A stretch of 64,000 nucleotides of DNA from Solibacillus sp. FSL K6-1523 (lineage in GTDB: Bacteria > Bacillota > Bacilli > Bacillales_A > Planococcaceae): NCBI RefSeq assembly GCF_038005225.1, contig NZ_JBBOSU010000001.1, positions 422,001 through 486,000 on the forward strand, read 5' to 3'. A program made the translations under genes and the position numbers. Below, one piece after another: positions 26,469 through 35,626 of the stretch. Positions within the stretch are counted from its first letter, which is position 1. Every line of letters begins with the position of its first letter. A model generated the notes under the pieces. It searched no databases, was not told the origin of the DNA, and saw only the letters and a program-made list of their open reading frames with translations.

Positions 26469-29326
26469 TATTCTTCTACTAAATAGTGATAAATATCGTA
26501 TTGGACCGGTTCTTCAAGCACCATATTCATAGTTACGACAGACTTCCCATCAGGCATTGTTTCATTTTTAGCGGAGTCTTTTACAACCGTTGTTTCTCCT
26601 AAATAATAAAAATCAGTACCTTCACCATCATCCTTTTTTATAAATAAATGAATAGCATTTGGTTTTTCATGGTGATTTAAAATTACTTGAACTTCTTTAG
26701 ATTCGATATTCAAACGATTTCTAGAAAACCATCTAAATAAATCAGGTGCTAAAAATTCATCCCCATAGGCTGTACTTGATTCTACATCATCTTTTTTATG
26801 ATACGTAACAAAAATAGGTGTAGTATTATGACGCGTTCGGTAGCCATAGATAGTGGAAGAACCATCTTTGTCCCAATTTAACAAGCGACATACATCACGT
26901 CGTGAATACTTTTTATACTTTGTTAAAGGCGTTTTTGAGTCATATGTTTCATGCTTCATTAATCCGCATTTAATAATATCCTCTATGAAATCTTTGAAAT
27001 CTAAATTTTGTAAACTTATCGTGATCTCATCATTCCATTGAATAGTTTGATCATTAAATATAATTAAAGGTTGTTCACCAAATTTCTTTGTTTCATTTTG
27101 ACCATGAAAGGCTAATGTAAAAATTCTTTCAACCGAAGAAAGTGTATCTTTATCAGTATATGTGCCGAATTTATTTAAAGTTTCTATCCATAGATCTTTT
27201 GTTATTCGAGTATTTTGTAATAAAAGTTGCATTAGTATAATTTCATGTACACGTTTCCCATTTAAAAATTCTTTGGAAAGCATCGTTAATACTTTTGTTT
27301 CATAACTAGTGAATGTAAATGGATTTTCTTTTATTTTTACTAAAAAAGAATAGTAGCTATCAGCATAGTTGATAATTACTTCTGGATCCAAAGATTGCTG
27401 TTTTAGGAAATCAAATAAATAGGGCAAACGTCCAATACGATTTTTTAACTCAATAAAGCTTTCGCGCAAAATTCTTAATGTAGATAGGTTTGCATTAGAA
27501 ATGGCATCGAAAATTTGCTTCTTCGCGATTTCCTCAAAATTAATTGTAGAAATGCCTTGTATATAATCGGTATTAACGGTGCGACGGCGAACATTGTCCT
27601 TATTCATTGATCTATCACCAGAAAGTGCAATAGGGATTAAAAAGTTGTTTTTATAGTTGCCGATAAAATCAATAATCGTCACATATTCCTTCACTTCATG
27701 TTTACGTAATCCACGACCAAGCTGCTGAATAAAAATAATACTTGATTGAGTTTGACGTAACATTACAATTTGATTAAGAAATGGAATATCAATACCTTCA
27801 TTAAAAATATCCACTGTTAAAATATATTCCAATTCACCATTTTCTAACTGAGCAATTGCTTCTTCGCGTTCGTCTTGTGTATTGTCTCCAGTGAGTGCAA
27901 GCGTTTTATATCCGCGCATATTCAATAAATTTGAAAGTAACTGTGTTTCATCTTTAGTACTACAAAACATTAAACCCCGAACTCGATCTCCTGAAAATCC
28001 ATAGTAAGAGATTTTTTCGATAATATGGTCAATCCGCTCTTTATGAATCAGCTTTTGCAAATCCGCTGTTTCGTCAATTAATTCACCATCAAGCTCATAA
28101 TCTGTTACACCAAAGTAATGAAATGGGCAGAGCATATCTTCCTCTAATGCAGCCTGCAGACGAATTTCATAAGCAACATTGTAATCAAATAGCTCATAAA
28201 TATTGAATTGGTCTGTTCGTTCAGGAGTAGCAGTCATTCCTAGTAGAAACTTTGGTTCAAAATAATCAATTATTTTCAAATATGAGCCCGCTCCTGCACG
28301 ATGGACTTCGTCAACTAAAATATAATCAAAATGATCTTTTGCAAATTGCTGTAAATATGGATCCCGTGACATTGTTTGAACGGTTGCAAATAAATAACGT
28401 GCTTCCGTATTTTTAACATTCCCAGATAAAGTGCCGTAATCATCTGGATCACCTAGCAAAATTTTACGGAAATCTTGCATAGCTTTCTTTAAAATCTGTT
28501 CACGGTGAACAATGAATAACATTCTTTTAGGCATAGCATTTCGAACATCAAATGCAGATAAGTATGTTTTTCCTGTACCAGTTGCGGAAATAATAAGTCC
28601 CCGATTAGCGCCACTTTGACGAAGTAATTTTAACTGTTCGAGCGCAGCGGTTTGCATTTTATTCGGTTGAATTTCTAAGCTTTCTCTTAATGGATTTGTT
28701 ACATATAAAGGTGGAGAAGCTACTTTGATTGCAAATTCAGGTTTTTCATATAATGCATTATATTGAAGAACCCATTCCTCTGATAAGGGAGTAGATTCTT
28801 GCCAAGTTTGATCAAATTGATTTTTAAAATGATGAATGACCTCTCCATTTTCAAGAGAAGTTAAATAAACATTCCATTCAAAATTTGCCTTTAATGCACT
28901 ATCTGTTAAGTTGGAACTTCCTACGATAAGAGAATAGTGCTGTTCATGTTCAAAGATATAACCTTTTGAATGAAAACCTTTTACATCTGTTACTCGTACT
29001 TCTACATTTTTTAATTTCAATAACTCTTTAAACATCTTAGGTTGATTAAAGCTTAAAAATGTAGAAGTTAAAATGCGCCCTGAAACACCTTTTCTCTCAA
29101 GATCATAAAGCATTGTTTTAATTGTTGCGAGCCCACCTTCTGTGATGAAAGCGACTGAGAAAGTGAAGGTTTTGCAAGTTTTCATTTCTTGTAATAAAGA
29201 TGAAAGCACATTTTCATGCGCCTTATTTGATAATAATTTAGGCTTAAATTGAGAAGAAACGGCTTTATTTTGATCGATGAAACCTTTATATAATGAGTTC
29301 TCAAGTTTTTGAATTAATTGCTCCAT
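26468..29326 (-). CDS. PLD nuclease-SF2 helicase-DUF3427 protein
   Basis: 952 residues in three parts. Residues 1-190 form a phospholipase D-like domain with the HxK motif HSKGYIF (His119, Lys121) and IVGSSNLTDSA. Residues 215-600 form a superfamily 2 helicase with Walker A SATGTGKT (247-254), VDEVH (338-342), LGMTATPER and the arginine-finger motif QQLGRGLRK. The remaining 350 residues match the DUF3427-type C-terminus (DVCRLLNWDKDGSSTIYGYR). Such proteins recur in bacterial defence neighbourhoods. The NUDIX gene lies just upstream (18 bp) in the same operon. Only one HxK motif is visible, so the nuclease would need to dimerise. Confidence 0.9.
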   Translation of the reverse strand: MEQLIQKLENSLYKGFIDQNKAVSSQFKPKLLSNKAHENVLSSLLQEMKTCKTFTFSVAFITEGGLATIKTMLYDLERKGVSGRILTSTFLSFNQPKMFKELLKLKNVEVRVTDVKGFHSKGYIFEHEQHYSLIVGSSNLTDSALKANFEWNVYLTSLENGEVIHHFKNQFDQTWQESTPLSEEWVLQYNALYEKPEFAIKVASPPLYVTNPLRESLEIQPNKMQTAALEQLKLLRQSGANRGLIISATGTGKTYLSAFDVRNAMPKRMLFIVHREQILKKAMQDFRKILLGDPDDYGTLSGNVKNTEARYLFATVQTMSRDPYLQQFAKDHFDYILVDEVHRAGAGSYLKIIDYFEPKFLLGMTATPERTDQFNIYELFDYNVAYEIRLQAALEEDMLCPFHYFGVTDYELDGELIDETADLQKLIHKERIDHIIEKISYYGFSGDRVRGLMFCSTKDETQLLSNLLNMRGYKTLALTGDNTQDEREEAIAQLENGELEYILTVDIFNEGIDIPFLNQIVMLRQTQSSIIFIQQLGRGLRKHEVKEYVTIIDFIGNYKNNFLIPIALSGDRSMNKDNVRRRTVNTDYIQGISTINFEEIAKKQIFDAISNANLSTLRILRESFIELKNRIGRLPYLFDFLKQQSLDPEVIINYADSYYSFLVKIKENPFTFTSYETKVLTMLSKEFLNGKRVHEIILMQLLLQNTRITKDLWIETLNKFGTYTDKDTLSSVERIFTLAFHGQNETKKFGEQPLIIFNDQTIQWNDEITISLQNLDFKDFIEDIIKCGLMKHETYDSKTPLTKYKKYSRRDVCRLLNWDKDGSSTIYGYRTRHNTTPIFVTYHKKDDVESSTAYGDEFLAPDLFRWFSRNRLNIESKEVQVILNHHEKPNAIHLFIKKDDGEGTDFYYLGETTVVKDSAKNETMPDGKSVVTMNMVLEEPVQYDIYHYLVEE

Positions 29327-29344
29327 TAAATCTCCTCCTCAATA

Positions 29345-29737
29345 TTACGATTGTGTTAGTTTTTCAACAGCAGGTATATCTGCGGGTGCAAAATTTAGCG
29401 TATGCAATGCATTACGAGGTACCCATTTTGCATCGGCATGTTCTAATATTGTGGGGATTCCTTTTGTAATTTGAGCCATATATGTTTCAAGACGAACGAT
29501 AAACGTCCCGTAGTCATATGTAGTATCTTCCACTTTTTCTCCGACTGAAATTTCGCAAGCAAACTCCTCTAATATTTCTCTACGTAATGCTTGCTGAGGA
29601 GCTTCACCTTTTTCAAGTTTTCCACCGGGGAATTCCCAATAGTTTGGTAGTGACATTTGTGAGCTCCGAAGTGCGCAATAAATTTCATTTTGTTCGTTCT
29701 CTATAATAGCTCCAACAACATGTATCTGTTTTTTCAT
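29345..29737 (-). CDS. NUDIX (deoxy)nucleoside triphosphate pyrophosphohydrolase, MutT-like
   Basis: 130 residues from the ATG at 29737; an ATG 15 bases earlier is possible. The NUDIX box reads GGKLEKGE...RREILEEFAC, complete except that the usual Gly near its end is Ala. The N-terminus KKQIHVVGAII and the middle LPNYWEFPGG resemble MutT-type 8-oxo-dGTP or nucleotide-pool enzymes. It is the first gene of a two-gene operon with the PLD-helicase-DUF3427 protein, a pairing I have seen repeatedly in Bacillales. That suggests a shared role, perhaps in nucleotide or DNA-damage sensing during defence. Confidence 0.88.
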   Translation of the reverse strand: MKKQIHVVGAIIENEQNEIYCALRSSQMSLPNYWEFPGGKLEKGEAPQQALRREILEEFACEISVGEKVEDTTYDYGTFIVRLETYMAQITKGIPTILEHADAKWVPRNALHTLNFAPADIPAVEKLTQS

Positions 29738-29940
29738 ATTGAATCCATCCAATCCTATGTATTACCTCACATTATATAGAATGCGGGAAGAATAAGGTGC
29801 GGAATTTATTAAATTCAATTTATTACCTTAATTTGATCATACCTCATTTTAAATGTATAGTTGTAAATAGAAAGTAAAAAGTAATGGTTTCTTATTGAGT
29901 TTATGGGTAATTTTACATATAAGTGGTAGAGGTGAATAAT

Positions 29941-31866
29941 ATGTCGGTAACAGAAAATAATGAGAAGTTGTGGAATTTCTCTCCGATTCCGAATATTGAG
30001 GAGTCTAATTTTAATAAAGTTTTAGAACGTTTTTATGGACTAGGTATTAAAGGACTGACAAAGGAAAATATCCAAAATTCATTGGATGGAAGATTAAAAG
30101 ACAGTAACTTACCGGTTATCGTAAAAATTGAACTTGGTAAAACGCAACAAACTAACATTCCAGGAATTGAAGATGTTAAGGTCCACATCCGTAGTTTAAA
30201 GGGAAGAAATAGCTATACAGTAGAAACAATTGAACATATGTTGAAAAGTATGGATCAAGAGGAAGCGTCTTATGTTTCATTTGAAGATTTAAACACAAGT
30301 GGGCTTACAGGAGCAAAAAATGGTCAAAGCAACTCGAAAGAAGACACTTGGGGAATATATGCATATAACAAAGGTGTCCATTTTGAGGAAAAGGACGAGG
30401 CTTTTGAAACGACGCGTGGTGGTTCACACGGGATCGGTAAAATCGCTTCCAATGCTGCATCAGACCTTCATTTAATGTACTTTGCAAACTGTGATCAGGA
30501 CAATAATCAGCATTTAGGCGGTACGGTTCAGTTGATCGAACACGAACATGAAGAGCAGTGTTATCGCTCGACAGGTTATTTTGCAAAAGTAGAGGACAAT
30601 GAAGGGCAATCGAAGTTTTATCCATACGAAAATAAATATCATGAGATTTTTCAAAAAAATGAGCGGGGTTTAAAGATTATTATTCCTTTTTTGAGAAAAG
30701 AATTTAACAATGAGGACGAAATTATCAAAACAATTTGCGATAACTTTTTCGTATCAATTTTACAAGGAAATTTAGAAGTGTATGTAAATGAGTATTATTT
30801 AACGAAAGAAACAATCCATACCTTTTTAGAAAATCCCAAATACTATGAGCAAAATATGATGGATATGAAAAAGGTATTTACACCGCTTTATTATAAAACG
30901 TATTTACAAAAGCAACCGAGGACAATTGTAGTAAACAATAGTGATGAAGAATTTGAGTTTAAGTTGTATTTTACATATGACGAAGCGATTCCAAAAGGTC
31001 GTGTTGGTATTGTCCGTACAATTGGTATGAAAATTGAAGATTTTAAAGTAAAAGCGAATGCCTCGAAACCTTTTAATGCCGTACTTATTGGCGGATTTAA
31101 AGAAGATAAGTATTTGAAGTCATTAGAAAATGAATCGCACACTGAAATTTCTTCAGAGCATATTAAAGATGCAAAAATAAAAGCGAAAGCAACGCGTTTT
31201 ATAAATAATTTATCAAAAGAAGTAGCGAAAGTTATTGATGAAGAAATGCGCAAAAATAATCCGACAGATGAAGAAATTGATACTAAAGATTTAATTTATT
31301 TAATGGAATCACAGTTTAAATCGGATTTAGAAAAAGCGATGGGTTCGGTCAAAATAAAAAACGGTAAATCAATCTTAAAAACTACGACGAACACACATAA
31401 AGAAGTGAGAGGAGAAGGCGAGAATAAAGGGGATGTGAGAGAGAAGCCTAAAAGTGATGTGAAGCGTGTACCGAAAAAGACCCAAGATGGTAATAAAGCA
31501 GCACCAGATGAAGCCGATGATGCAAAAGAAACATTTCGTGTAAACTCAAATATTGTGGAACGTATAATTGTTCAAAATACGGAGTACCTTCAATTTATGT
31601 TCTCTACAACTGATGAGATGAAAAGGGTTAAACAATGTAATATTGCAATGCGCATTATTGATGGCATGGGGGAAGAATTTACAGATAGCTTTAGTTTATC
31701 TAACAATTACATTCAAATTAAAGATGAATTAAAAGGAACTCTATGCAAAATTAAGGATAACAAAATAATTGATGTTGCGGTTCAAAAAGGAATAGTCAAA
31801 TTAAAGATGAATGTGCATGAAAATTACAATGATGCATTGAAATTCATTTATTACGTAGAGGTGTAA
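29941..31866 (+). CDS. GHKL-type ATPase (paraMORC/Hsp90/MutL-like), lead gene of an unrecognised three-gene operon
   Basis: 641 residues from the ATG at 29941 (AGAGGTG six bases upstream). GHKL ATP-binding motifs are visible: N-box KENIQNSLDG (41-50), SFEDLNTSGLTG (113-124) for the G1 loop, and RGGSHGIGK (159-167) for the glycine-rich lid. A transducer-like region follows (about 300-450, ending with a helical segment rich in Lys and Glu). Then comes a charged low-complexity linker (about 480-530) and a C-terminal beta-rich domain (530-641). This resembles the bacterial paraMORC-like ATPases of restriction-linked operons, which are thought to clamp DNA. No Z1, methylase or AIPR gene is present beside it. 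The next gene starts one base after its stop. Confidence 0.82.
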   Translation: MSVTENNEKLWNFSPIPNIEESNFNKVLERFYGLGIKGLTKENIQNSLDGRLKDSNLPVIVKIELGKTQQTNIPGIEDVKVHIRSLKGRNSYTVETIEHMLKSMDQEEASYVSFEDLNTSGLTGAKNGQSNSKEDTWGIYAYNKGVHFEEKDEAFETTRGGSHGIGKIASNAASDLHLMYFANCDQDNNQHLGGTVQLIEHEHEEQCYRSTGYFAKVEDNEGQSKFYPYENKYHEIFQKNERGLKIIIPFLRKEFNNEDEIIKTICDNFFVSILQGNLEVYVNEYYLTKETIHTFLENPKYYEQNMMDMKKVFTPLYYKTYLQKQPRTIVVNNSDEEFEFKLYFTYDEAIPKGRVGIVRTIGMKIEDFKVKANASKPFNAVLIGGFKEDKYLKSLENESHTEISSEHIKDAKIKAKATRFINNLSKEVAKVIDEEMRKNNPTDEEIDTKDLIYLMESQFKSDLEKAMGSVKIKNGKSILKTTTNTHKEVRGEGENKGDVREKPKSDVKRVPKKTQDGNKAAPDEADDAKETFRVNSNIVERIIVQNTEYLQFMFSTTDEMKRVKQCNIAMRIIDGMGEEFTDSFSLSNNYIQIKDELKGTLCKIKDNKIIDVAVQKGIVKLKMNVHENYNDALKFIYYVEV

Positions 31867-31867
31867 C

Positions 31868-32719
31868 ATGATTTACAAAAAAGATGCTAATTTCCCGTAT
31901 CCAATTTTAACAAATACAACGACCGCATATATGAATCCGTATTTTTCATTGGATGTGAGATTAGAAGAGAATACGAATGCGTACCGCTTTTTACTAGATT
32001 ACGAAGTGGGTTCAACTTTTATTAATAATTTGATTCAGAAAAACCAAGCGACTGTCATTTTTATTATTCAATCAAAAGATACACGTTTTGTGAAATTAAC
32101 GCCGAATCAATCCTATATAGATATAGAAAAATCGAGAATTTCATTGAACAAGCGGACTTCCATACAACTTCAAATTCAAACAAATGAAGAGATCGGTTTT
32201 ACTAACAATGACGATTTAACATCCTTTTATGAACCATTTAAAAATGAAATTATGCTATCAAAAAATAAATTACTAGGTTTTTCGAATGTCGTTATTTTTG
32301 AAGGAAGCATCCAACAACCACTTGTATTATTTGAAAAAAAATTGAATGAAAATTTAACGTCAGATATAAAAGTTGAGCTTGGAACGGAAACAATTATACT
32401 TCACTATAAGAAAGCTGAATTTCAGTTCAATGGTATGCGCAATAGCCGTAACTTTAATACACCTTATTTATATATTGGCTTGCAAAAGGCACTTCAAAAC
32501 TTTGTAAGTGAATGCGGAAGGGATGAAGGAGCTGTGGACTTAACGCATTGCGACGTTCCGGAAACGGGCTTAGATTATAAGCTATATAATTTAATGGTGA
32601 AAAAGATGATTACGGAAATTTCTAATGAAAATATCGATGAAGTCATTTCACTAATCTCTGAAAAAATGATTGAGAAATATTCAATGGCGGTAAGGGAGCT
32701 TGATCAAAATGGAGATTAG
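31868..32719 (+). CDS. Unrecognised beta-rich protein, second gene of the GHKL operon
   Basis: 283 residues; the ATG lies one base beyond the stop of the ATPase gene, with AGAGGTG as ribosome site, the same element used by the ATPase. No membrane segment or signal is seen. The first 150 residues alternate strands (VIFIIQSKDTRFVKL, SIQLQIQTNEEIGF); the last 90 are helical (LYIGLQKALQNFVSECGRDEG, then IDEVISLISEKMIEKY). I do not recognise a family or catalytic motif. Strict coupling to a GHKL ATPase argues for a complex or shared function. The last 11 bases overlap the third gene. Confidence 0.75.
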   Translation: MIYKKDANFPYPILTNTTTAYMNPYFSLDVRLEENTNAYRFLLDYEVGSTFINNLIQKNQATVIFIIQSKDTRFVKLTPNQSYIDIEKSRISLNKRTSIQLQIQTNEEIGFTNNDDLTSFYEPFKNEIMLSKNKLLGFSNVVIFEGSIQQPLVLFEKKLNENLTSDIKVELGTETIILHYKKAEFQFNGMRNSRNFNTPYLYIGLQKALQNFVSECGRDEGAVDLTHCDVPETGLDYKLYNLMVKKMITEISNENIDEVISLISEKMIEKYSMAVRELDQNGD

Positions 32720-33482
32720 ATTATTAGCAAAAGGCTATAAAAATAACGTACAGTTTTATGAAGATTTTTTAGAAGATAAAATAATAGGGAATGAAGATTA
32801 TTTTTCAGAGGAATATGTAACTATTACAGATATCCCAAACTTTCCGTTCTACATGGGGAAGGAATCTGGAGAAGGGCGAAATAAAGCCTTTTTGGAAGCA
32901 TTTCAAATTATCGCAAAGTACTACATACTAACAGACCGTGAGTTACATTTAGATGAGCGATTTTGGCATTCTTTATTAGTGACGAAAAAACGTGATTATA
33001 TTTTAGAGAAATATCCAGCTGTAAAAGAAGGTTTTTCGGAGTTTAAAAAAATCGTAATAAAAAATTTCGATTGGGAAAATTATATTTATAAATGTGTTCT
33101 TGCTGCTGAGTATATTGAAGATATTGGTGAAAATGAAATAGAGAAGAGTCACTTGTATCAGCTTGTTCTAGATAATTTAGATGTTTATAACTATATTATT
33201 AAGTATCCGATTTTTAGAAATGCAGAGTTTGTTGTAAAAATATTAATGATCATTGATGAGCTCAACATTTCAAAAATAATGAAAGCGAATATTAAAAACC
33301 GTCCGGACTTAGGAAAAGATACACGATATGGGCGCCAAGTAATTTACGAATTAAATAAAAATTATCCGATTGTAATGGCACCAATGATGGAGAAAGAAGA
33401 TTTAAAAAAAGAAGTATTGAAGGCACTTAGTTATTATTATGATATATCGAGTATTGGAAGGGAATTAGTTTCGATTAACTAA
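32709..33482 (+). CDS. Unrecognised helical protein, third gene of the GHKL operon (tentatively DUF6339-like)
   Basis: 257 residues from the ATG at 32709, which overlaps the previous gene by 11 bp (GGGAG ten bases upstream; a TTG at 32700 is too close to the site). Mostly helical and soluble. The segment LHLDERFWHSL followed by DYILEKYP resembles what I remember of DUF6339 proteins, but this is a weak recollection and needs a profile search. Residues 165-240 include NRPDLGKDTRYGRQVIYELN. No catalytic signature is evident. Its place at the end of a compact, overlapping operon with a GHKL ATPase suggests it is part of one system. Confidence 0.7.
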   Translation: MEIRLLAKGYKNNVQFYEDFLEDKIIGNEDYFSEEYVTITDIPNFPFYMGKESGEGRNKAFLEAFQIIAKYYILTDRELHLDERFWHSLLVTKKRDYILEKYPAVKEGFSEFKKIVIKNFDWENYIYKCVLAAEYIEDIGENEIEKSHLYQLVLDNLDVYNYIIKYPIFRNAEFVVKILMIIDELNISKIMKANIKNRPDLGKDTRYGRQVIYELNKNYPIVMAPMMEKEDLKKEVLKALSYYYDISSIGRELVSIN

Positions 33483-34103
33483 CCATACAAAAATTCATTC
33501 TCACAAAATAATTTCAGTCCGAGAAAATTCACATATATTTTTCAAGGTTAAAAATGCAGAAGTAACTTTCTTCAACCGCAAAATCCCTGTTCATCCAAAT
33601 TTATATACAACTTAAATATAAATATGTGACAAATTGATGCTAAAGTCCTTGTTTGGCGCTTATTAAAAAATAAGTTGTGTGTTGAATTCGACAAGTGGAG
33701 TAAATCCAGATTTTATTTTTTGTTAATTAAAATTATCAGTGTGAAAATAAGAGATCGATTTTTATTTAGGGATGAAATTTGATTGATAGACAAAGGATAA
33801 TTGAGGTTTGGGGTAGAGGGGATCTGGAAATATCTCAAGTGAAATTGAGCTTGTGCAAATAATTATTCGGAAGGGAAACGGGATAATTTTGTTCCATTTT
33901 TGAAAGAACTCCGCGCTTTTTTAGTATATTTCAATCAAAAAGTATAGGTCTTTTTCCCTTCATCCGTTATATTGAATCCTAATCAAACGAGCAAAAAGTA
34001 GCTTAATTTATCCTGCTTTTAATTGAAAAAGACGAGATTTTGAGCTAAATAAGCATGAAAAAACAGCAAAAACAAGTTGCATTATCTGCCTTTTCAAAGA
34101 AAT
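33483..34103. other. AT-rich gap with no recognisable gene
   Basis: About 620 bp between the GHKL operon and the dead nuclease cassette. All frames are broken by frequent stops, and I see no tRNA, repeat or clear terminator directly behind the operon. It may be decayed coding sequence of the island, but nothing in it can be supported. Confidence 0.4.
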
Positions 34104-34135
34104 GCCAACTATCCAAGAAGCTCCAGGTAGTTGGC
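34104..34135 (-). terminator. Terminator of the small broken ORF
   Basis: GCCAACTA / TAGTTGGC arms with a 16-base loop, followed on the minus strand by ATTTCTTTG; it lies 18 bases beyond the stop of the small broken ORF. Confidence 0.55.
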
Positions 34136-34153
34136 TATTTATTATTCTAATCA

Positions 34154-34369
34154 TTACTTCTCAGTGAATTCTTTAAAGAAAAATTGACCATCTTTCCAAT
34201 CATCTTTGTCAACAATCATGGAATAAACAAAATCCCAAGAATTTAATACGACTTTTTCAACTTCCCAAAAGGTAACGGTCATTTCTAGAGTTATATTACG
34301 AGCTTTATCTGTAACGAGGACATTGAAATAATCATCCAACTTTGATCAAATAATAATTTTACTTCCCAT
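34154..34369 (-). pseudogene. Small ORF of about 71 codons with an internal stop
   Basis: An ATG at 34369 with GGGGAG seven bases upstream opens MGSKIII, then a TGA at 34346-34348 (codon 8), after which the same frame continues for 63 codons to the TAA. The downstream part alone (from a TTG at 34339) has no ribosome site. It contains LDDYFNVLVTDKARN and ends in FFFKEFTEK; no family is recognised. The ribosome site overlaps the end of the upstream nuclease-like pseudogene, so the two were an operon. A single nonsense change explains the present state. Confidence 0.6.
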
Positions 34370-34381
34370 TCAAATTCTCCC

Positions 34382-35342
34382 CTAATACGTATCGATTCCA
34401 GCATACTCTAAAGCCGCTTTGAACGAACCGAAAGTGGTACAAATACTTGTTGCAGAAGGATATTATTGTTAATAAAGTCCCGAGTCATCGGTTTGCGATT
34501 AAATTTCTCAGCAAATTCAATGAGTTTCTTTTTATAGTATTCCTTTTTGTGAAATAGTATTTCTTGTTGATAGTCTAGATATTTTTGATGGATTTGTTCG
34601 ATTTTTTGTATTAATTCCGTTTCTCCGTAAGTTTGTAGCCTCTTGATAATTTCATCTGCAAAAACGTATTTTAAATTTTCTTGATTAAGCCCATTCGTAG
34701 TAGTTTTGTATAAACACCAATATTCTACTGCATAATCGACTTGCGGGCATTGTTGAATTGTTTCATTTTTCGATTATCTGCATAATTTGAAGTCGCTGCA
34801 TCAATAATTAATTTCTTTGATGGGATGACAATATCCGGACGGAAATCATCGGATATTCCCAAATATTGGAATATATAATCTGTTTCGAATACTTGTACGG
34901 ACCGCTCGACGAGATATTCCCATGCATGCCATAATGAAAAATAATCAACAATTTCAATTCCGGCAAGGTTCAAAATGGCATTCCAGTTTTCAACTTTTTT
35001 ATCTTTAGTACTTTTGTAAATAAAGCGGCGGTAATACGTATAAGCACAGGGATAGTCAGGATTATTTTCAAGGTCTTCCGTAGTAGGGAGGCGGTCATTT
35101 TCTGCTGTAAATTTCCGTAAGTAATCTAATAAATCTTCTTCACTAATTTGAGCAAATTTTTGTTCCTGATATGGTTTCATTGTGCGACCGTCTAGAGCTG
35201 CTTTCCGCTCTTTATTTTGTCTACTGAACTTCCGTGTGCATTCCCGACAATATTTTTGTAAGCCATCATGAGCTATTTTATTTTTGTTAAAATCATTTTG
35301 GGCTTTCACTGTATCACAACAACGACAATGCTTTGTATTCAT
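34382..35342 (-). pseudogene. Zinc-finger/HNH-repeat nuclease-like gene with two frameshifts
   Basis: The intact first part (35342-34725, 205 codons) starts with a zinc-knuckle CRCCDTVKAQNDF...YCRECT, then a homing-endonuclease-associated repeat (DRLPTTEDL...YRRF, ending LNLAGIEI) and a nuclease-like core RPDIVIPSKKLIIDAATSN. Near 34750 the frame shifts and continues as CPQVDYAVEYWCLYK through a helical stretch to RKPMTRDFINNN. Near 34460 it shifts again into PSATSICTTFGSFKAAL, a second copy of the repeat, and stops at 34382-34384. Restored, the protein would be about 325 residues. The chemistry is inferred from the motifs; the frameshifts are seen directly. Confidence 0.7.
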
Positions 35343-35626
35343 AAACCTTCCTCCTAATAGGTAATTTAGAGAACGATCCCCTAAAAAGAAAAAGATTGAA
35401 CTTATGTTCTATATCTTGTTGTTAGATCTATATATATACTACTTGTTCTATTATTTAATGGAACCCCGAAAAACCAATCCTAATTTTCCAACATTATGCC
35501 CCCCTAAAATCAATTCCTAAAAAACATGTGTCTAATAAAAGAAAATAAGGTCGGATGTTAGCCGTTTGTGATGACTATAAGGTATACTAGATAAAGTGAC
35601 TAAATGAGGAAGTAGGATAGAAAAAA

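Noticed and set aside
26468-29326. Assignment of the PLD-helicase to Mokosh or DISARM
   Set aside because: Mokosh helicases are of a different superfamily layout and DISARM needs a methylase and DUF1998 genes, none of which is present.
29941-33482. Assignment of the GHKL operon to the MZA (MutL-Z1-DUF4420-AIPR) system
   Set aside because: No Z1, DUF4420 or AIPR gene is adjacent; only the GHKL ATPase type is shared.
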